A DNA stretch of 64,000 nucleotides from Haliscomenobacter sp965225875 (lineage in GTDB: Bacteria > Bacteroidota > Bacteroidia > Chitinophagales > Saprospiraceae), in contig NZ_CBDDBS010000001.1 of NCBI RefSeq assembly GCF_965225875.1, positions 124,001 to 188,000 of the forward strand, given 5' to 3'. Made by a program: the position numbers and the translations under genes. Below the pieces are notes generated by a model, which searched no databases, was not told where the DNA came from, and saw only the letters and a program-made list of their open reading frames with translations. Positions 28,316-35,388 of this stretch are shown in pieces. The first letter of the stretch is position 1. Every line of letters starts with the position of its first letter.

Positions 28316-28492
28316 CACTTAGTCAATATTTGGTGTGCCCAGAAATAAATGATTAGGTGATTGCCCTTCTTTCTGGGCAAGAAGTAGATTGAGCATAAAA
28401 TATATGCGTTCTATTTAAAGATGTTAGATTGAATCAATTGGGTAAAACTAGGTAATTTTTTTAAGGTGGCAATAAAATTTGCTAAGGCTTTT

Positions 28493-28543
28493 TAAAAAAT
28501 GAGATTGTGTTGAACGCACGGACGGTGCTTCCAACACAATCTC
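28493..28543 (-). terminator. Intrinsic terminator of the DUF6069-like gene
   Basis: Perfect 12-base stem GAGATTGTGTTG / CAACACAATCTC around a 19-base loop that contains a smaller GCAC/GTGC pair. Read on the minus strand the hairpin is followed by ATTTTTTAAAAAG, i.e. a T run, just after the stop codon at 28559. Confidence 0.8.
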
Positions 28544-28558
28544 CAATGACCAATTGCA

Positions 28559-28978
28559 TTATGCCTTTGCGGTAAATCGACCAAAGCAGTATACCACCGT
28601 ACCGGCCACTACTACGTGCATCACATTCAACCAAAGGCCCATGCCCAGCGGAATCCCAGGAATACCCATAAACGGGTTGGCAAAAGACAAAATCAGCAGT
28701 ACCAAAGCCACAACCCTGAACACTTTAAACGGCTTGTTCAGGAAATAATTCATTACGCCCAGTACCAATCCTGCAATCAAACTAGGTATAAAGGAGGACA
28801 TTATTACCGGTCCAATCGTAATGGGGGTATTCATACCAGGAACCAATACCGACTCGTCCACTAAGCCGATGGCCGAACCAATCAGGAACAATACACTGTT
28901 GATCCCAGCAGCGATTGCCCCAGCTAGTGGCGCAACCCAAAGGAGTTTTTTCGCCGCAATCTTTTCAATACTTGACAT
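28559..28978 (-). CDS. Small multi-pass membrane protein (DUF6069-like) under MarR control
   Basis: 139 residues with four hydrophobic helices (LLWVAPLAGAIAAGINSVLF, IMSSFIPSLIAGLVLGVMNY, VVALVLLILSFANPF, LNVMHVVVAGTVVYCFG). The composition and N-terminal W-x-x-x-x-G-x-x-A pattern resemble DUF6069 proteins. Its promoter carries the same 16-base site as the divergently... same-strand MarR gene upstream, placed between the -33 and -7 boxes, so it is probably the regulator's target. May take part in drug or stress response; function unknown. Confidence 0.75.
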   Translation of the reverse strand: MSSIEKIAAKKLLWVAPLAGAIAAGINSVLFLIGSAIGLVDESVLVPGMNTPITIGPVIMSSFIPSLIAGLVLGVMNYFLNKPFKVFRVVALVLLILSFANPFMGIPGIPLGMGLWLNVMHVVVAGTVVYCFGRFTAKA

Positions 28979-29000
28979 TTTAGTTGTTTTAATGGTTGAA

Positions 29001-29026
29001 CAAAATTTGTTTAAACGAATTTCAGG
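29001..29026 (-). promoter_or_regulatory. Promoter and MarR operator of the DUF6069-like gene
   Basis: On the minus strand a TTTG box lies 19 bases before AAATTTTG (one mismatch to TAnnTTTG). The spacer holds ATTCGTTTAAACAAAT (29005-29020), centred on the perfect palindrome GTTTAAAC. The identical 16-mer, in the other orientation, covers the -33 box of the adjacent MarR gene. A repressor bound here would block polymerase. Confidence 0.75.
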
Positions 29027-29036
29027 GCAAAAAAAA

Positions 29037-29486
29037 TCACCCTCTTAGTTTGTCCAATAAATTGGAGAGCAGCTCGGCTTCTTCATCACTGAGGTGGTCC
29101 ATTTTTTCAGCTTGTTGCAGCAGCAGAGGCTCCATTTTTTCGAGCAGCTCCAAGCCTGGTTTGGCAATGCGCAACAGGACCTGGCGCCGGTTACAAGCGT
29201 TGGTTTCCCGTTCAATCCAACCTTTTTCCTGCAATCGATCACACAGGCGAGTCAGGTCGGGGTTTTTGTCCAACATGACCGACTTGACATCCCCTACTGG
29301 CACAAATTCAGGGTATTTACCCCGCAAAATGCGCAATACATTGAACTGTTGCATGGTAACCCCAAAGGGCTTGAATAGCGCCGCTGCCTGATCCGCCTGC
29401 CAATTATAGGTATAGATCAGATTGAGTATGGCCTTTTGCAAGGGCGAAACAAACTTGGTCTGCTTGATCAGTTCTTCGATCTTCAT
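29037..29486 (-). CDS. MarR-family transcriptional regulator
   Basis: 149 residues with the MarR winged helix: dimer helix at the N-terminus, HTH region QQFNVLRILRGKYPEFVPVGDVKSVMLDKNPDLTRLCDRLQEKGWI and wing RETNACNRRQVLLRIAKPG. The Asp/Arg pair DLTRLCDRL is the recognition-helix region. Such proteins repress small operons and are released by phenolic or redox ligands. Presence of one 16-base site upstream of itself and one before the neighbouring membrane-protein gene indicates self-control plus control of that gene. Confidence 0.92.
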   Translation of the reverse strand: MKIEELIKQTKFVSPLQKAILNLIYTYNWQADQAAALFKPFGVTMQQFNVLRILRGKYPEFVPVGDVKSVMLDKNPDLTRLCDRLQEKGWIERETNACNRRQVLLRIAKPGLELLEKMEPLLLQQAEKMDHLSDEEAELLSNLLDKLRG

Positions 29487-29490
29487 TGGA

Positions 29491-29522
29491 CAAAGTTAAA
29501 AAAGATATTCGTTTAAACAAAT
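29491..29522 (-). promoter_or_regulatory. Promoter and operator of the marR gene
   Basis: Minus-strand -7 box TAACTTTG (29491-29498) fits TAnnTTTG exactly; a TTTG box (29518-29521) sits 19 bases upstream, inside the operator ATTTGTTTAAACGAAT (29507-29522). The start codon is five bases from the -7 box, so transcription would begin at or next to the ATG, i.e. a nearly leaderless mRNA. Confidence 0.78.
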
Positions 29523-29685
29523 GTTTTTTAAGAATGGTTTAATCATCCCGAAAAGTTATGTTCCTGTTAAAGTTTTATCTACTCTGCAACCACACTATTT
29601 GGCACTCTGTCTAAAAAATCGGTGCGGCCAATCATCCAAAACAGGCATGATTCCGTATTTCTTACTTCACCTAAAACCAACACAC

Positions 29686-29775
29686 ATGACGACGTTAGTT
29701 GTTGCCCTATTTATTGCCGGTTTGACCATGTTTATTGCCGGTTTACGCATTGGCATCAAAGCGATGCGGGGATAA
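29686..29775 (+). CDS. Possible 29-residue single-helix membrane protein
   Basis: A short frame MTTLVVALFIAGLTMFIAGL plus a basic tail RIGIKAMRG: one hydrophobic helix followed by positive charges, as in real small membrane proteins. Its 3' end overlaps the DUF1330 gene by 20 bases on the other strand. There is no independent support beyond composition. Confidence 0.3.
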   Translation: MTTLVVALFIAGLTMFIAGLRIGIKAMRG

Positions 29776-30058
29776 ACCCATCCACCAAAATCATTTCCGT
29801 TTCTGCAGTGCGCTGCCGAATGGCCTTGGCGGTGGCATATTCTTCCGATTCCCACCAGGTTTTGGCGGTAGCTACATCTGGGAATTCCACCACCACCAAA
29901 CGGCCTGGAGCCCAGCTACCTTCCAAGGTTTCAACGGCAGCGCCCCGCACGATAAAACGTCCCCCATAGGCTTGGATGGATGCGGGGGTGAGTGATTTGT
30001 ATACTTCGTATTCAACGGGTTCGTTAACTTTTACTTGAACGATGACGTATGCAGGCAT
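29756..30058 (-). CDS. DUF1330 family protein
   Basis: 100 residues starting MPAYVIVQVKVNEPVEYEVY, the typical start of DUF1330 (dimeric alpha-beta barrel) proteins, with RGAAVETLEGSWAPGRLVVVEFPD in the middle and ATAKTWWESEEYATAKAIRQ near the end. An earlier in-frame ATG would add 15 residues encoded by a tandem TCATCACTCAT-like stretch, so the start at 30058 is preferred. Cytoplasmic, function unknown. Confidence 0.9.
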   Translation of the reverse strand: MPAYVIVQVKVNEPVEYEVYKSLTPASIQAYGGRFIVRGAAVETLEGSWAPGRLVVVEFPDVATAKTWWESEEYATAKAIRQRTAETEMILVDGFIPASL

Positions 30059-30139
30059 GGTAAAAAGAATGATGAGTGATGAATAATGAGTGATGAATTT
30101 CAACTCATTTATTGCCGCACTAAATTAGTGTTTTCTATT

Positions 30140-30298
30140 AGGGACAGAAAAGAAATAAAGATACAAAGTTGACTCAGCTATTTTTTGATTTGGCAAGGCA
30201 CGAGGAAGGCCCATAGCAAGCCTACGCAACTGACGAGTAACGCAGCAAAATCATAAAAGAGCTCAGTCAGATTGTAACTTTATTTCTTTTCTGTCCCT
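30140..30298. repeat. Long inverted repeat overlapping the 3' end of cobA
   Basis: Arms AGGGACAGAAAAGAAATAAA (30140-30159 and inverse at 30279-30298) are perfect for over 20 bases and continue imperfectly for about 40. The ~80-base centre contains a conserved-looking unit, AAGGCACGAGGAAGG...CTGACGAGTAACGCAGCAAAA. The right arm encodes the last codons and stop of cobA. Confidence 0.88.
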
Positions 30299-31043
30299 CA
30301 GCCTGTACCATCAATTGTACACAATTCAATTCCGCCAGACGCACCACTTCTCCAATCACCACAATACCAGGGGCCTGGATATCAATTTCACCCAATCGCT
30401 CCCCTACCCCACTCAATTGATCTACCACAGTGAGTTGATTCTCCAAAGTTGCATTTTGGATGATGGCAATTGGTGTCGAGTCATCCCGAAACTGGCGGAA
30501 CAATGCCGCAATGGCCTCAATTTTACGGATCCCCATCAACAAGACTACGGTTGCTGATGATTGTGCCGCCATTTGGATATCTGGCGCCAACGCTCCTTCC
30601 TTTGTGGTTGCCGTCAGCACCCAAAAACTGGTACTCACTCCCCGCGAAGTGACCGGGATACCCGCCGCGGCTGGCCCAGCAATGGAACTACTGATTCCTG
30701 AAATGACCTCAATGTGCTGGATGCCTTTCTGTTTGGCATATTCTATCTCTTCCATGCCTCGCCCAAATACGAAGGGGTCTCCCCCTTTCAGGCGTACTAC
30801 GTGACCATAGCGGTAGGCCGCTTCCACAATTTGCTGATTGATTTCCGCTTGGCTGGCGCAATGAGCACCACTGCGTTTCCCTACGTATATTTTAGGTACA
30901 CAGCTGGGAGTTTCCGCCAACAAATCTGGATGGATTAGGGCATCATACAGCACCACATCGGCCATTTGTATGGCTTTCCAACCTTTCCGGGTAATCAAAT
31001 CCGGGTCGCCAGGCCCTGCTCCAACGAGCGTCAAACGTGGCAT
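30267..31043 (-). CDS. cobA: Uroporphyrinogen-III C-methyltransferase
   Basis: 258 residues from the ATG giving MPRLTLVGAGPGDPDLITRK. The SAM-dependent uroporphyrinogen III methyltransferase signatures are complete: GAGPGDPDL, LYDALIHPDLL, VRLKGGDPFVFGRGMEE, VISGISSSIAGPAAAGIPVT and VLLMGIRKIE. It makes precorrin-2, the precursor of the sirohaem that nitrite reductase needs, and is divergent from nirB next to it. Earlier in-frame starts would run into the nirB promoter, so the short start is chosen. The last ~9 residues (EGQKRNKVTI) and the stop are encoded by a dispersed repeat arm. No cysG-like dehydrogenase/ferrochelatase is fused. Confidence 0.94.
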   Translation of the reverse strand: MPRLTLVGAGPGDPDLITRKGWKAIQMADVVLYDALIHPDLLAETPSCVPKIYVGKRSGAHCASQAEINQQIVEAAYRYGHVVRLKGGDPFVFGRGMEEIEYAKQKGIQHIEVISGISSSIAGPAAAGIPVTSRGVSTSFWVLTATTKEGALAPDIQMAAQSSATVVLLMGIRKIEAIAALFRQFRDDSTPIAIIQNATLENQLTVVDQLSGVGERLGEIDIQAPGIVVIGEVVRLAELNCVQLMVQAEGQKRNKVTI

Positions 31044-31111
31044 TTTGCAGCGCATTACCATACTATTAGGTTTTAATTGGCACAAAAATAAGTAAATTCT
31101 TGAAAAAATAC

Positions 31112-31141
31112 TTGAATTACTTAAAAATATACGTAGTTTTG
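31112..31141 (+). promoter_or_regulatory. Promoter of nirB
   Basis: TTG (31112-31114), 19-base spacer, TAGTTTTG (31134-31141): a full match to the Bacteroidota consensus, 19 bases before the nirB ATG. It is embedded in TACGTAGTTTTGCCA (31130-31144), which recurs as TACGCAGTTTTACCA before the response-regulator gene. A second TACGTA palindrome lies at 31154-31159. Confidence 0.75.
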
Positions 31142-31160
31142 CCAAACAAAATCTACGTAC

Positions 31161-33668
31161 ATGATGCGAATAATCGTAATTGGCAATGGCATGGTAGGCT
31201 ATAAATTTTGCGAAAAATGGCTGGCACAAGCCCCTCAGGGTACGTATGAGCTGCACATTTTTGGCGAAGAGCCACGCCCGGCGTACGACCGGGTGCACCT
31301 CAGTGATTATTTTTCCGGGAAAACCGAACAAGACCTTTATCTGGCTCCGGCGGAGTGGTATGCCAACAACGGCATTACCCTCCACCTGGGCGAATTGGTG
31401 ACCCAAATCGACCGGGACAAAAAGTTGGTTTGTACCCACAAAGGCCTTGCGTTCACATACGATAAACTCATTCTGGCTACAGGCTCGGCACCCTTTGTTC
31501 CACCCATACCGGGGAAAGACAAACAAGGGGTGTTTGTTTATCGCACGATCGAGGATCTTGAGCAGATTACTCAATATGGCATGAAGCTCGCTGCAAAAGG
31601 GAGTATAGCACCCGCAGCGGTGTTGGGAGGTGGACTGCTGGGGCTCGAAGCTGCCAAAGCTGTGCGCGATTTAGGGTTAGAGACGCACGTGGTGGAATTC
31701 GCGCCCCGGCTCATGCCAAGGCAGTTGGACGAAAGAGCAGGCGATTTGCTCCGGGAAGCCATCGAAGGCATGGGTGTTCAGGTACACTTGAATAAAAACA
31801 CCAGTCAAATTGCCGGCGAGGAGCGAATGACCCACATGGAGTTCGCTGATGGCTCGGTTTTACCCGCCGAAATGTTGGTCATTTCTGCGGGTATTGCCCC
31901 TCGTGATGAACTGGCTCGGCAATGTGGCCTGGAGGTCGGTGCCCGTGGTGGAGTGGTCGTCAATGAATACATGCGCAGCTCTGATCCCGAGATTTTTGCC
32001 ATCGGTGAAGTGGCCTTGTACCGTGGTATGATTTATGGCCTGGTCGCCCCAGGTTATGAAATGGCCGAAGTTGCAGTGAGCAGTATTTTAGGCAAAAACA
32101 AAACGATGAGTGGGGAAGTAGACTTGTCTACGGCGCTCAAACTCATCGGGGTTGACGTGGCCAGTTTTGGCGATGCTTTTGGCACCCAATCTGCCCACCG
32201 AGCTATCGTTTTTGAAGACAAACTCAAGGGTTTGTACAAACGCCTGAATGTATCCGAAGACGGTAAACGCCTGTTGGGTGGTATCCTGGTAGGAGATGCC
32301 AGCGATTACAACCAGTTGCTGCAAATTTATAAAAATGGCATCGCCTTACCCCCCGAACCAGAAGCCCTCATCGTCAAACTATCCGGTGGTGCATCCGCCT
32401 TTGGCAGCGTTTTGGATTTGCCCGATGAAGCGGTGATTTGTTCCTGCGAAAGTGTAAGCAAAGGGCGCATCTGCCAATCCGTAAGTGAAGAAGGCTGCGA
32501 AACCCTCAAGGCCATCACCAAATGCACCAAGGCCATCAGCGGCTGTGGTGGTTGTAAACCCATGGTGGATGACCTGCTCAAAGGAACCCTCAAAGCTCTG
32601 GGCAAAACGGTCAAAGAAAGCCTCTGCGAACATTTCCCACACAGCCGTCAAGAATTGTACGACATCGTCAAGGTCAAGAATTACAGCTCCTTTGAAGAGG
32701 TAATCGCTGAACATGGCAAGGGGTACGGCTGCGAAGTGTGCCGACCCGCCCTGGCCTCCATTTTTGCTTCCATCAATGCCGAAACTGCTTCGGCGCAAAC
32801 TGGCATTCAGGATACCAACGACCGCTTTTTGGCCAATATTCAGCGCAATGGCTCTTACTCGGTAGTACCGCGCATTCCGGGTGGAGAGATCACCCCTGAC
32901 AAACTCATCGCTATTGGAGCCGTGGCTAAAAAGTACGACCTGTACACCAAAATCACCGGTGGCCAGCGCATCGACCTCTTTGGCGCTCGCCTGGATGACC
33001 TGCCCTTCATTTGGGAGGAACTCATCGATGCGGGTTTTGAAAGTGGTCATGCCTACGGCAAAGCACTGCGCACCGTCAAAAGTTGTGTAGGTTCCACCTG
33101 GTGCCGGTTTGGGATGTTGGACAGTGTGAGTTTTGCCATCGAAGTGGAGGATCGGTACAAAGGGCTCCGAGCGCCGCACAAAATCAAGGGGGGCGTATCC
33201 GGCTGCATCCGCGAATGCGCCGAAGCCAGAGGCAAAGATTTTGGCATCATTGCTACCGAAGAGGGCTGGAACCTGTATGTGTGTGGCAATGGCGGTGCCA
33301 ACCCGAAACACGCTGTGTTGTTGGCCGAAAAAATTGACTCAGCTACCTGTCTGCGCTACCTGGATCGCTTCCTCATGTTTTACATCAAAACAGCCGGGCC
33401 ACTTGTACGTACCGCCCCGTGGTTGGAAAAAATGGAAGGTGGCATCAATTACCTGCGCGAGGTGATTGTACACGACTCCCTGGGAATCGGTGCAGAACTG
33501 GAAGCTGATATGGCCATCCTGATTGCCAATTACCAGTGTGAATGGAAAGAAGCGGTAGAAAATCCAGCTATCCGCGCCCGCTTCAAACACTTCATCAACA
33601 GTGAAGAAACGGATGAAAACATGGCATTTGTTGAATTGCGTGAGCAAAAAATGCCGAGACCTTGGTAA
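31161..33668 (+). CDS. nirB: Nitrite reductase [NAD(P)H], large subunit
   Basis: 835 residues, cytoplasmic. Domains in order: FAD/NAD reductase (VIGNGMVGYKFCEKW near the start, GGGLLGLEAAK for NAD), a BFD-like [2Fe-2S] domain (CSCESVSKG...CTKAISGCGGCKP), then the nitrite/sulfite reductase half domains with sirohaem-4Fe4S ligands Cys642, Cys648, Cys682 and Cys686. Transfers six electrons from NAD(P)H to nitrite giving ammonium. Works with nirD (228 bases downstream, separated by an inverted repeat) and needs CobA-derived sirohaem. Confidence 0.97.
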   Translation: MMRIIVIGNGMVGYKFCEKWLAQAPQGTYELHIFGEEPRPAYDRVHLSDYFSGKTEQDLYLAPAEWYANNGITLHLGELVTQIDRDKKLVCTHKGLAFTYDKLILATGSAPFVPPIPGKDKQGVFVYRTIEDLEQITQYGMKLAAKGSIAPAAVLGGGLLGLEAAKAVRDLGLETHVVEFAPRLMPRQLDERAGDLLREAIEGMGVQVHLNKNTSQIAGEERMTHMEFADGSVLPAEMLVISAGIAPRDELARQCGLEVGARGGVVVNEYMRSSDPEIFAIGEVALYRGMIYGLVAPGYEMAEVAVSSILGKNKTMSGEVDLSTALKLIGVDVASFGDAFGTQSAHRAIVFEDKLKGLYKRLNVSEDGKRLLGGILVGDASDYNQLLQIYKNGIALPPEPEALIVKLSGGASAFGSVLDLPDEAVICSCESVSKGRICQSVSEEGCETLKAITKCTKAISGCGGCKPMVDDLLKGTLKALGKTVKESLCEHFPHSRQELYDIVKVKNYSSFEEVIAEHGKGYGCEVCRPALASIFASINAETASAQTGIQDTNDRFLANIQRNGSYSVVPRIPGGEITPDKLIAIGAVAKKYDLYTKITGGQRIDLFGARLDDLPFIWEELIDAGFESGHAYGKALRTVKSCVGSTWCRFGMLDSVSFAIEVEDRYKGLRAPHKIKGGVSGCIRECAEARGKDFGIIATEEGWNLYVCGNGGANPKHAVLLAEKIDSATCLRYLDRFLMFYIKTAGPLVRTAPWLEKMEGGINYLREVIVHDSLGIGAELEADMAILIANYQCEWKEAVENPAIRARFKHFINSEETDENMAFVELREQKMPRPW

Positions 33669-33698
33669 ATACACAAATTGCTACAAAGCTTCAAAAAA

Positions 33699-33857
33699 GA
33701 CATAATTGGCACAAAGAACACAAAGAGAGGCACAAAGAACACAAAGACAAGACGTTGACAAATCAATGAATTTAAAAATTTTAATGTCACAGACGTCAAA
33801 TCCACTTTCCTTGTGTTCTTTGTGCCTCTCTTTGTGTCCTTTGTGCTTAAAAATGTC
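33699..33857. repeat. Palindrome with (CACAAAGA)-word arms between nirB and nirD
   Basis: Left arm (33699-33746) starts GACATAATTGGCACAAAG and contains two copies of GGCACAAAGAACACAAAG; right arm (33810-33857) is its inverse with a few changes. About 63 bases of unrelated sequence separate them. The arms are built of the tandem words CACAAAG/GAACA, so the stem can also slip. Lies between two co-functional genes and may act as mRNA processing or stability structure. Confidence 0.85.
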
Positions 33858-33896
33858 GCTTTGGGATAACCTTTAATTCTTCAAAAGCTTACCAAC

Positions 33897-34271
33897 ATGC
33901 AACCACTCCTCTCCAAATACACCCCTGTGACGGAGTCCGAAGTAAAAATTTGGTTCAAAGCAGGACCGACCCACGCTTTCCCCCCAAACGCCGGAGCCTG
34001 TGTAAAATACCAGGACAAACAAATTGCCGTCTTCCACTTTGCTGGGCTGGGAGAATGGTACGCTTGCCAAAATCTTTGCCCGCACCGTATGGAAATGGTC
34101 CTTTCACGCGGCTTGATTGGCGACGAGAACGGCGAACCCAAAGTGGCGTGTCCGATGCACAAGCGCACTTTTTCTTTGTTGAGTGGTGAAAACCTGAATG
34201 GAGATTGTGGCAAAATTGCCGTTTATCCAGTCAAGGTGCTTGATGGCGAAGTCTACATTGGGGTGGGATAA
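33897..34271 (+). CDS. nirD: Nitrite reductase small subunit (Rieske-like)
   Basis: 124 residues, a NirD/NasE-type Rieske domain. Both ligand pairs are intact: Cys61-x-His63 (CPHRMEM) and Cys85-x2-His88 (CPMHKRTF), so a [2Fe-2S] cluster is expected, unlike NirD proteins that lost it. The end NGDCGKIAVYPVKVLDGEVYIGV is typical. It partners NirB encoded just upstream. Confidence 0.92.
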   Translation: MQPLLSKYTPVTESEVKIWFKAGPTHAFPPNAGACVKYQDKQIAVFHFAGLGEWYACQNLCPHRMEMVLSRGLIGDENGEPKVACPMHKRTFSLLSGENLNGDCGKIAVYPVKVLDGEVYIGVG

Positions 34272-34323
34272 AAAAGTACAATGCTTGAACCTGTTGAAAA
34301 CCTGACGCTTTTGTAGCTATTCT

Positions 34324-34331
34324 TACCTTTG
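34324..34331 (+). promoter_or_regulatory. Possible -7 box TACCTTTG before the TauE-type permease
   Basis: TACCTTTG matches the -7 consensus and lies directly before hairpin repeat copy B; no good upstream TTG box at 19-20 bases. If used, the whole repeat is inside the mRNA leader. Confidence 0.4.
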
Positions 34332-34341
34332 CAGGCACTTA

Positions 34342-34457
34342 GGGGCGATAAAAAAATAAATGTTCATTTTGCCATAGGATTAGATAAGTAAACGGTTCAA
34401 TTTAAGAGTCTTATCTAATACTATGGCTTAAAAAAAATGAACATTTATTTTTGCCCC
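34342..34457. repeat. Leader hairpin family, copy B (long form)
   Basis: Same structure as 20084-20193: arms GGGGCGATAAAAAAATAAAT... and ...ATTTATTTTTGCCCC around the loop TAAACGGTTCAATTTAAGAGT, followed by ACTACTAA. The ATG at 34437 in the right arm opens MNIYFCPTT in frame with the permease, and the permease start follows the element by 21 bases. Arm differences from copy A are paired with matching changes in the other arm at two positions. Confidence 0.9.
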
Positions 34458-34478
34458 ACTACTAATGAAGCAAAAGCA

Positions 34479-35231
34479 ATGATTTATGCCTGTTTAGCCG
34501 CTCTGTTGGCGGGTTTTGTAGATGCCATTGTTGGTGGAGGTGGATTGATCCAGGCTCCGGCAATGTTCATCCTTTTCCCTAGTTTTTCGGTGCCACGCAT
34601 CATTGGCACCAACCGTTTTGCGTCCTTTATGGGTACTGCCGTAGCAGCTTGGCAATACTCCCGCAAGGTAGCTATTCCCTGGCGTACCGTATTGTATGGG
34701 GGAGTTGGAGCTGGTGCCATGTCTTTTCTGGGGGCACGGTTTTCCAGTTTGGTGAGCTCAGAAGTGCTAAAACCCCTTATTTTGATCTTGATGGTGGCCA
34801 TTGCGGTGTACACCTACTTCAAAAAGGACCTCGGGCACCAGGAACAGTTTCGGGTTAGTGTGCAGCTGATTCCGGTTTATGGCTTGCTGGTGGGTATGAG
34901 TTGTGGGTTCTACAATGGTTTTGTAGGGCCGGGTACAGGTAGTTTATTGGTATTTGGTTTCGTAAGTTTGATTGGCTACAATTTCCTCACCGGATCGGCC
35001 ATCTCCAAGTTCATCAACGTCGTTGCCGACGTCTTTTCCCTGATCTTCTTTTTGTGGCATGGGTACGTCAGCTTTGAAATTGCCCTACCGATGATGGTTT
35101 GCAACATGATTGGGTCTTTCGTAGGAAGCAGAACTGCTATTTTGCGGGGGAATGGTTTTGTGCGGCTGTTTTTTCTGGGGGTAATCGGAGCCTTACTCTT
35201 GCGCTTCGGGTGGGATGTTTTTTTTAAGTGA
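34479..35231 (+). CDS. TauE/SafE (TSUP) membrane permease
   Basis: 250 residues from the ATG at 34479, about eight helices: LAALLAGFVDAIVGGGGLIQAP contains the family's GG-rich first motif, and GFYNGFVGPGTGSLL is the second. TSUP proteins export or import sulfite, sulfoacetate or other small anions; here between nirD and the rest of the nitrate region, so handling of sulfite/nitrite is an inference. Downstream is an 16-base hairpin. Upstream lies hairpin copy B. Confidence 0.87.
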   Translation: MIYACLAALLAGFVDAIVGGGGLIQAPAMFILFPSFSVPRIIGTNRFASFMGTAVAAWQYSRKVAIPWRTVLYGGVGAGAMSFLGARFSSLVSSEVLKPLILILMVAIAVYTYFKKDLGHQEQFRVSVQLIPVYGLLVGMSCGFYNGFVGPGTGSLLVFGFVSLIGYNFLTGSAISKFINVVADVFSLIFFLWHGYVSFEIALPMMVCNMIGSFVGSRTAILRGNGFVRLFFLGVIGALLLRFGWDVFFK

Positions 35232-35267
35232 AAAGTAGTCTACTAATTAGCGCCAACGGCGCGCCTT

Positions 35268-35310
35268 TTCTAAGGTGACCCCTAAGGTGAACTAAGGGGT
35301 CACCTTAGAA
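35268..35310. terminator. Hairpin between convergent permease and GH57 genes
   Basis: Perfect 16-base stem TTCTAAGGTGACCCCT / AGGGGTCACCTTAGAA with an 11-base loop, 36 bases after the permease stop. A second small hairpin GCGCC-AAC-GGCGC precedes it (35250-35262). Likely a transcription barrier for both genes; no strong T run follows on the plus strand. Confidence 0.65.
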
Positions 35311-35388
35311 AGCTTATTAAAAACTAGCCTATTGTAAAAAACAAGGGGGGAAGCGATACAACCACCATTACCCCTTATTTTTCATTTT

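Noticed and set aside
30267..31574. Longer cobA start giving a 435-residue protein
   Set aside because: The extension would cover the nirB promoter and first codons and has no homology to CobA; the standard N-terminus begins at 31043.
32379..33311. Open frame antisense to nirB
   Set aside because: Shadow of the highly conserved nirB reductase domains.
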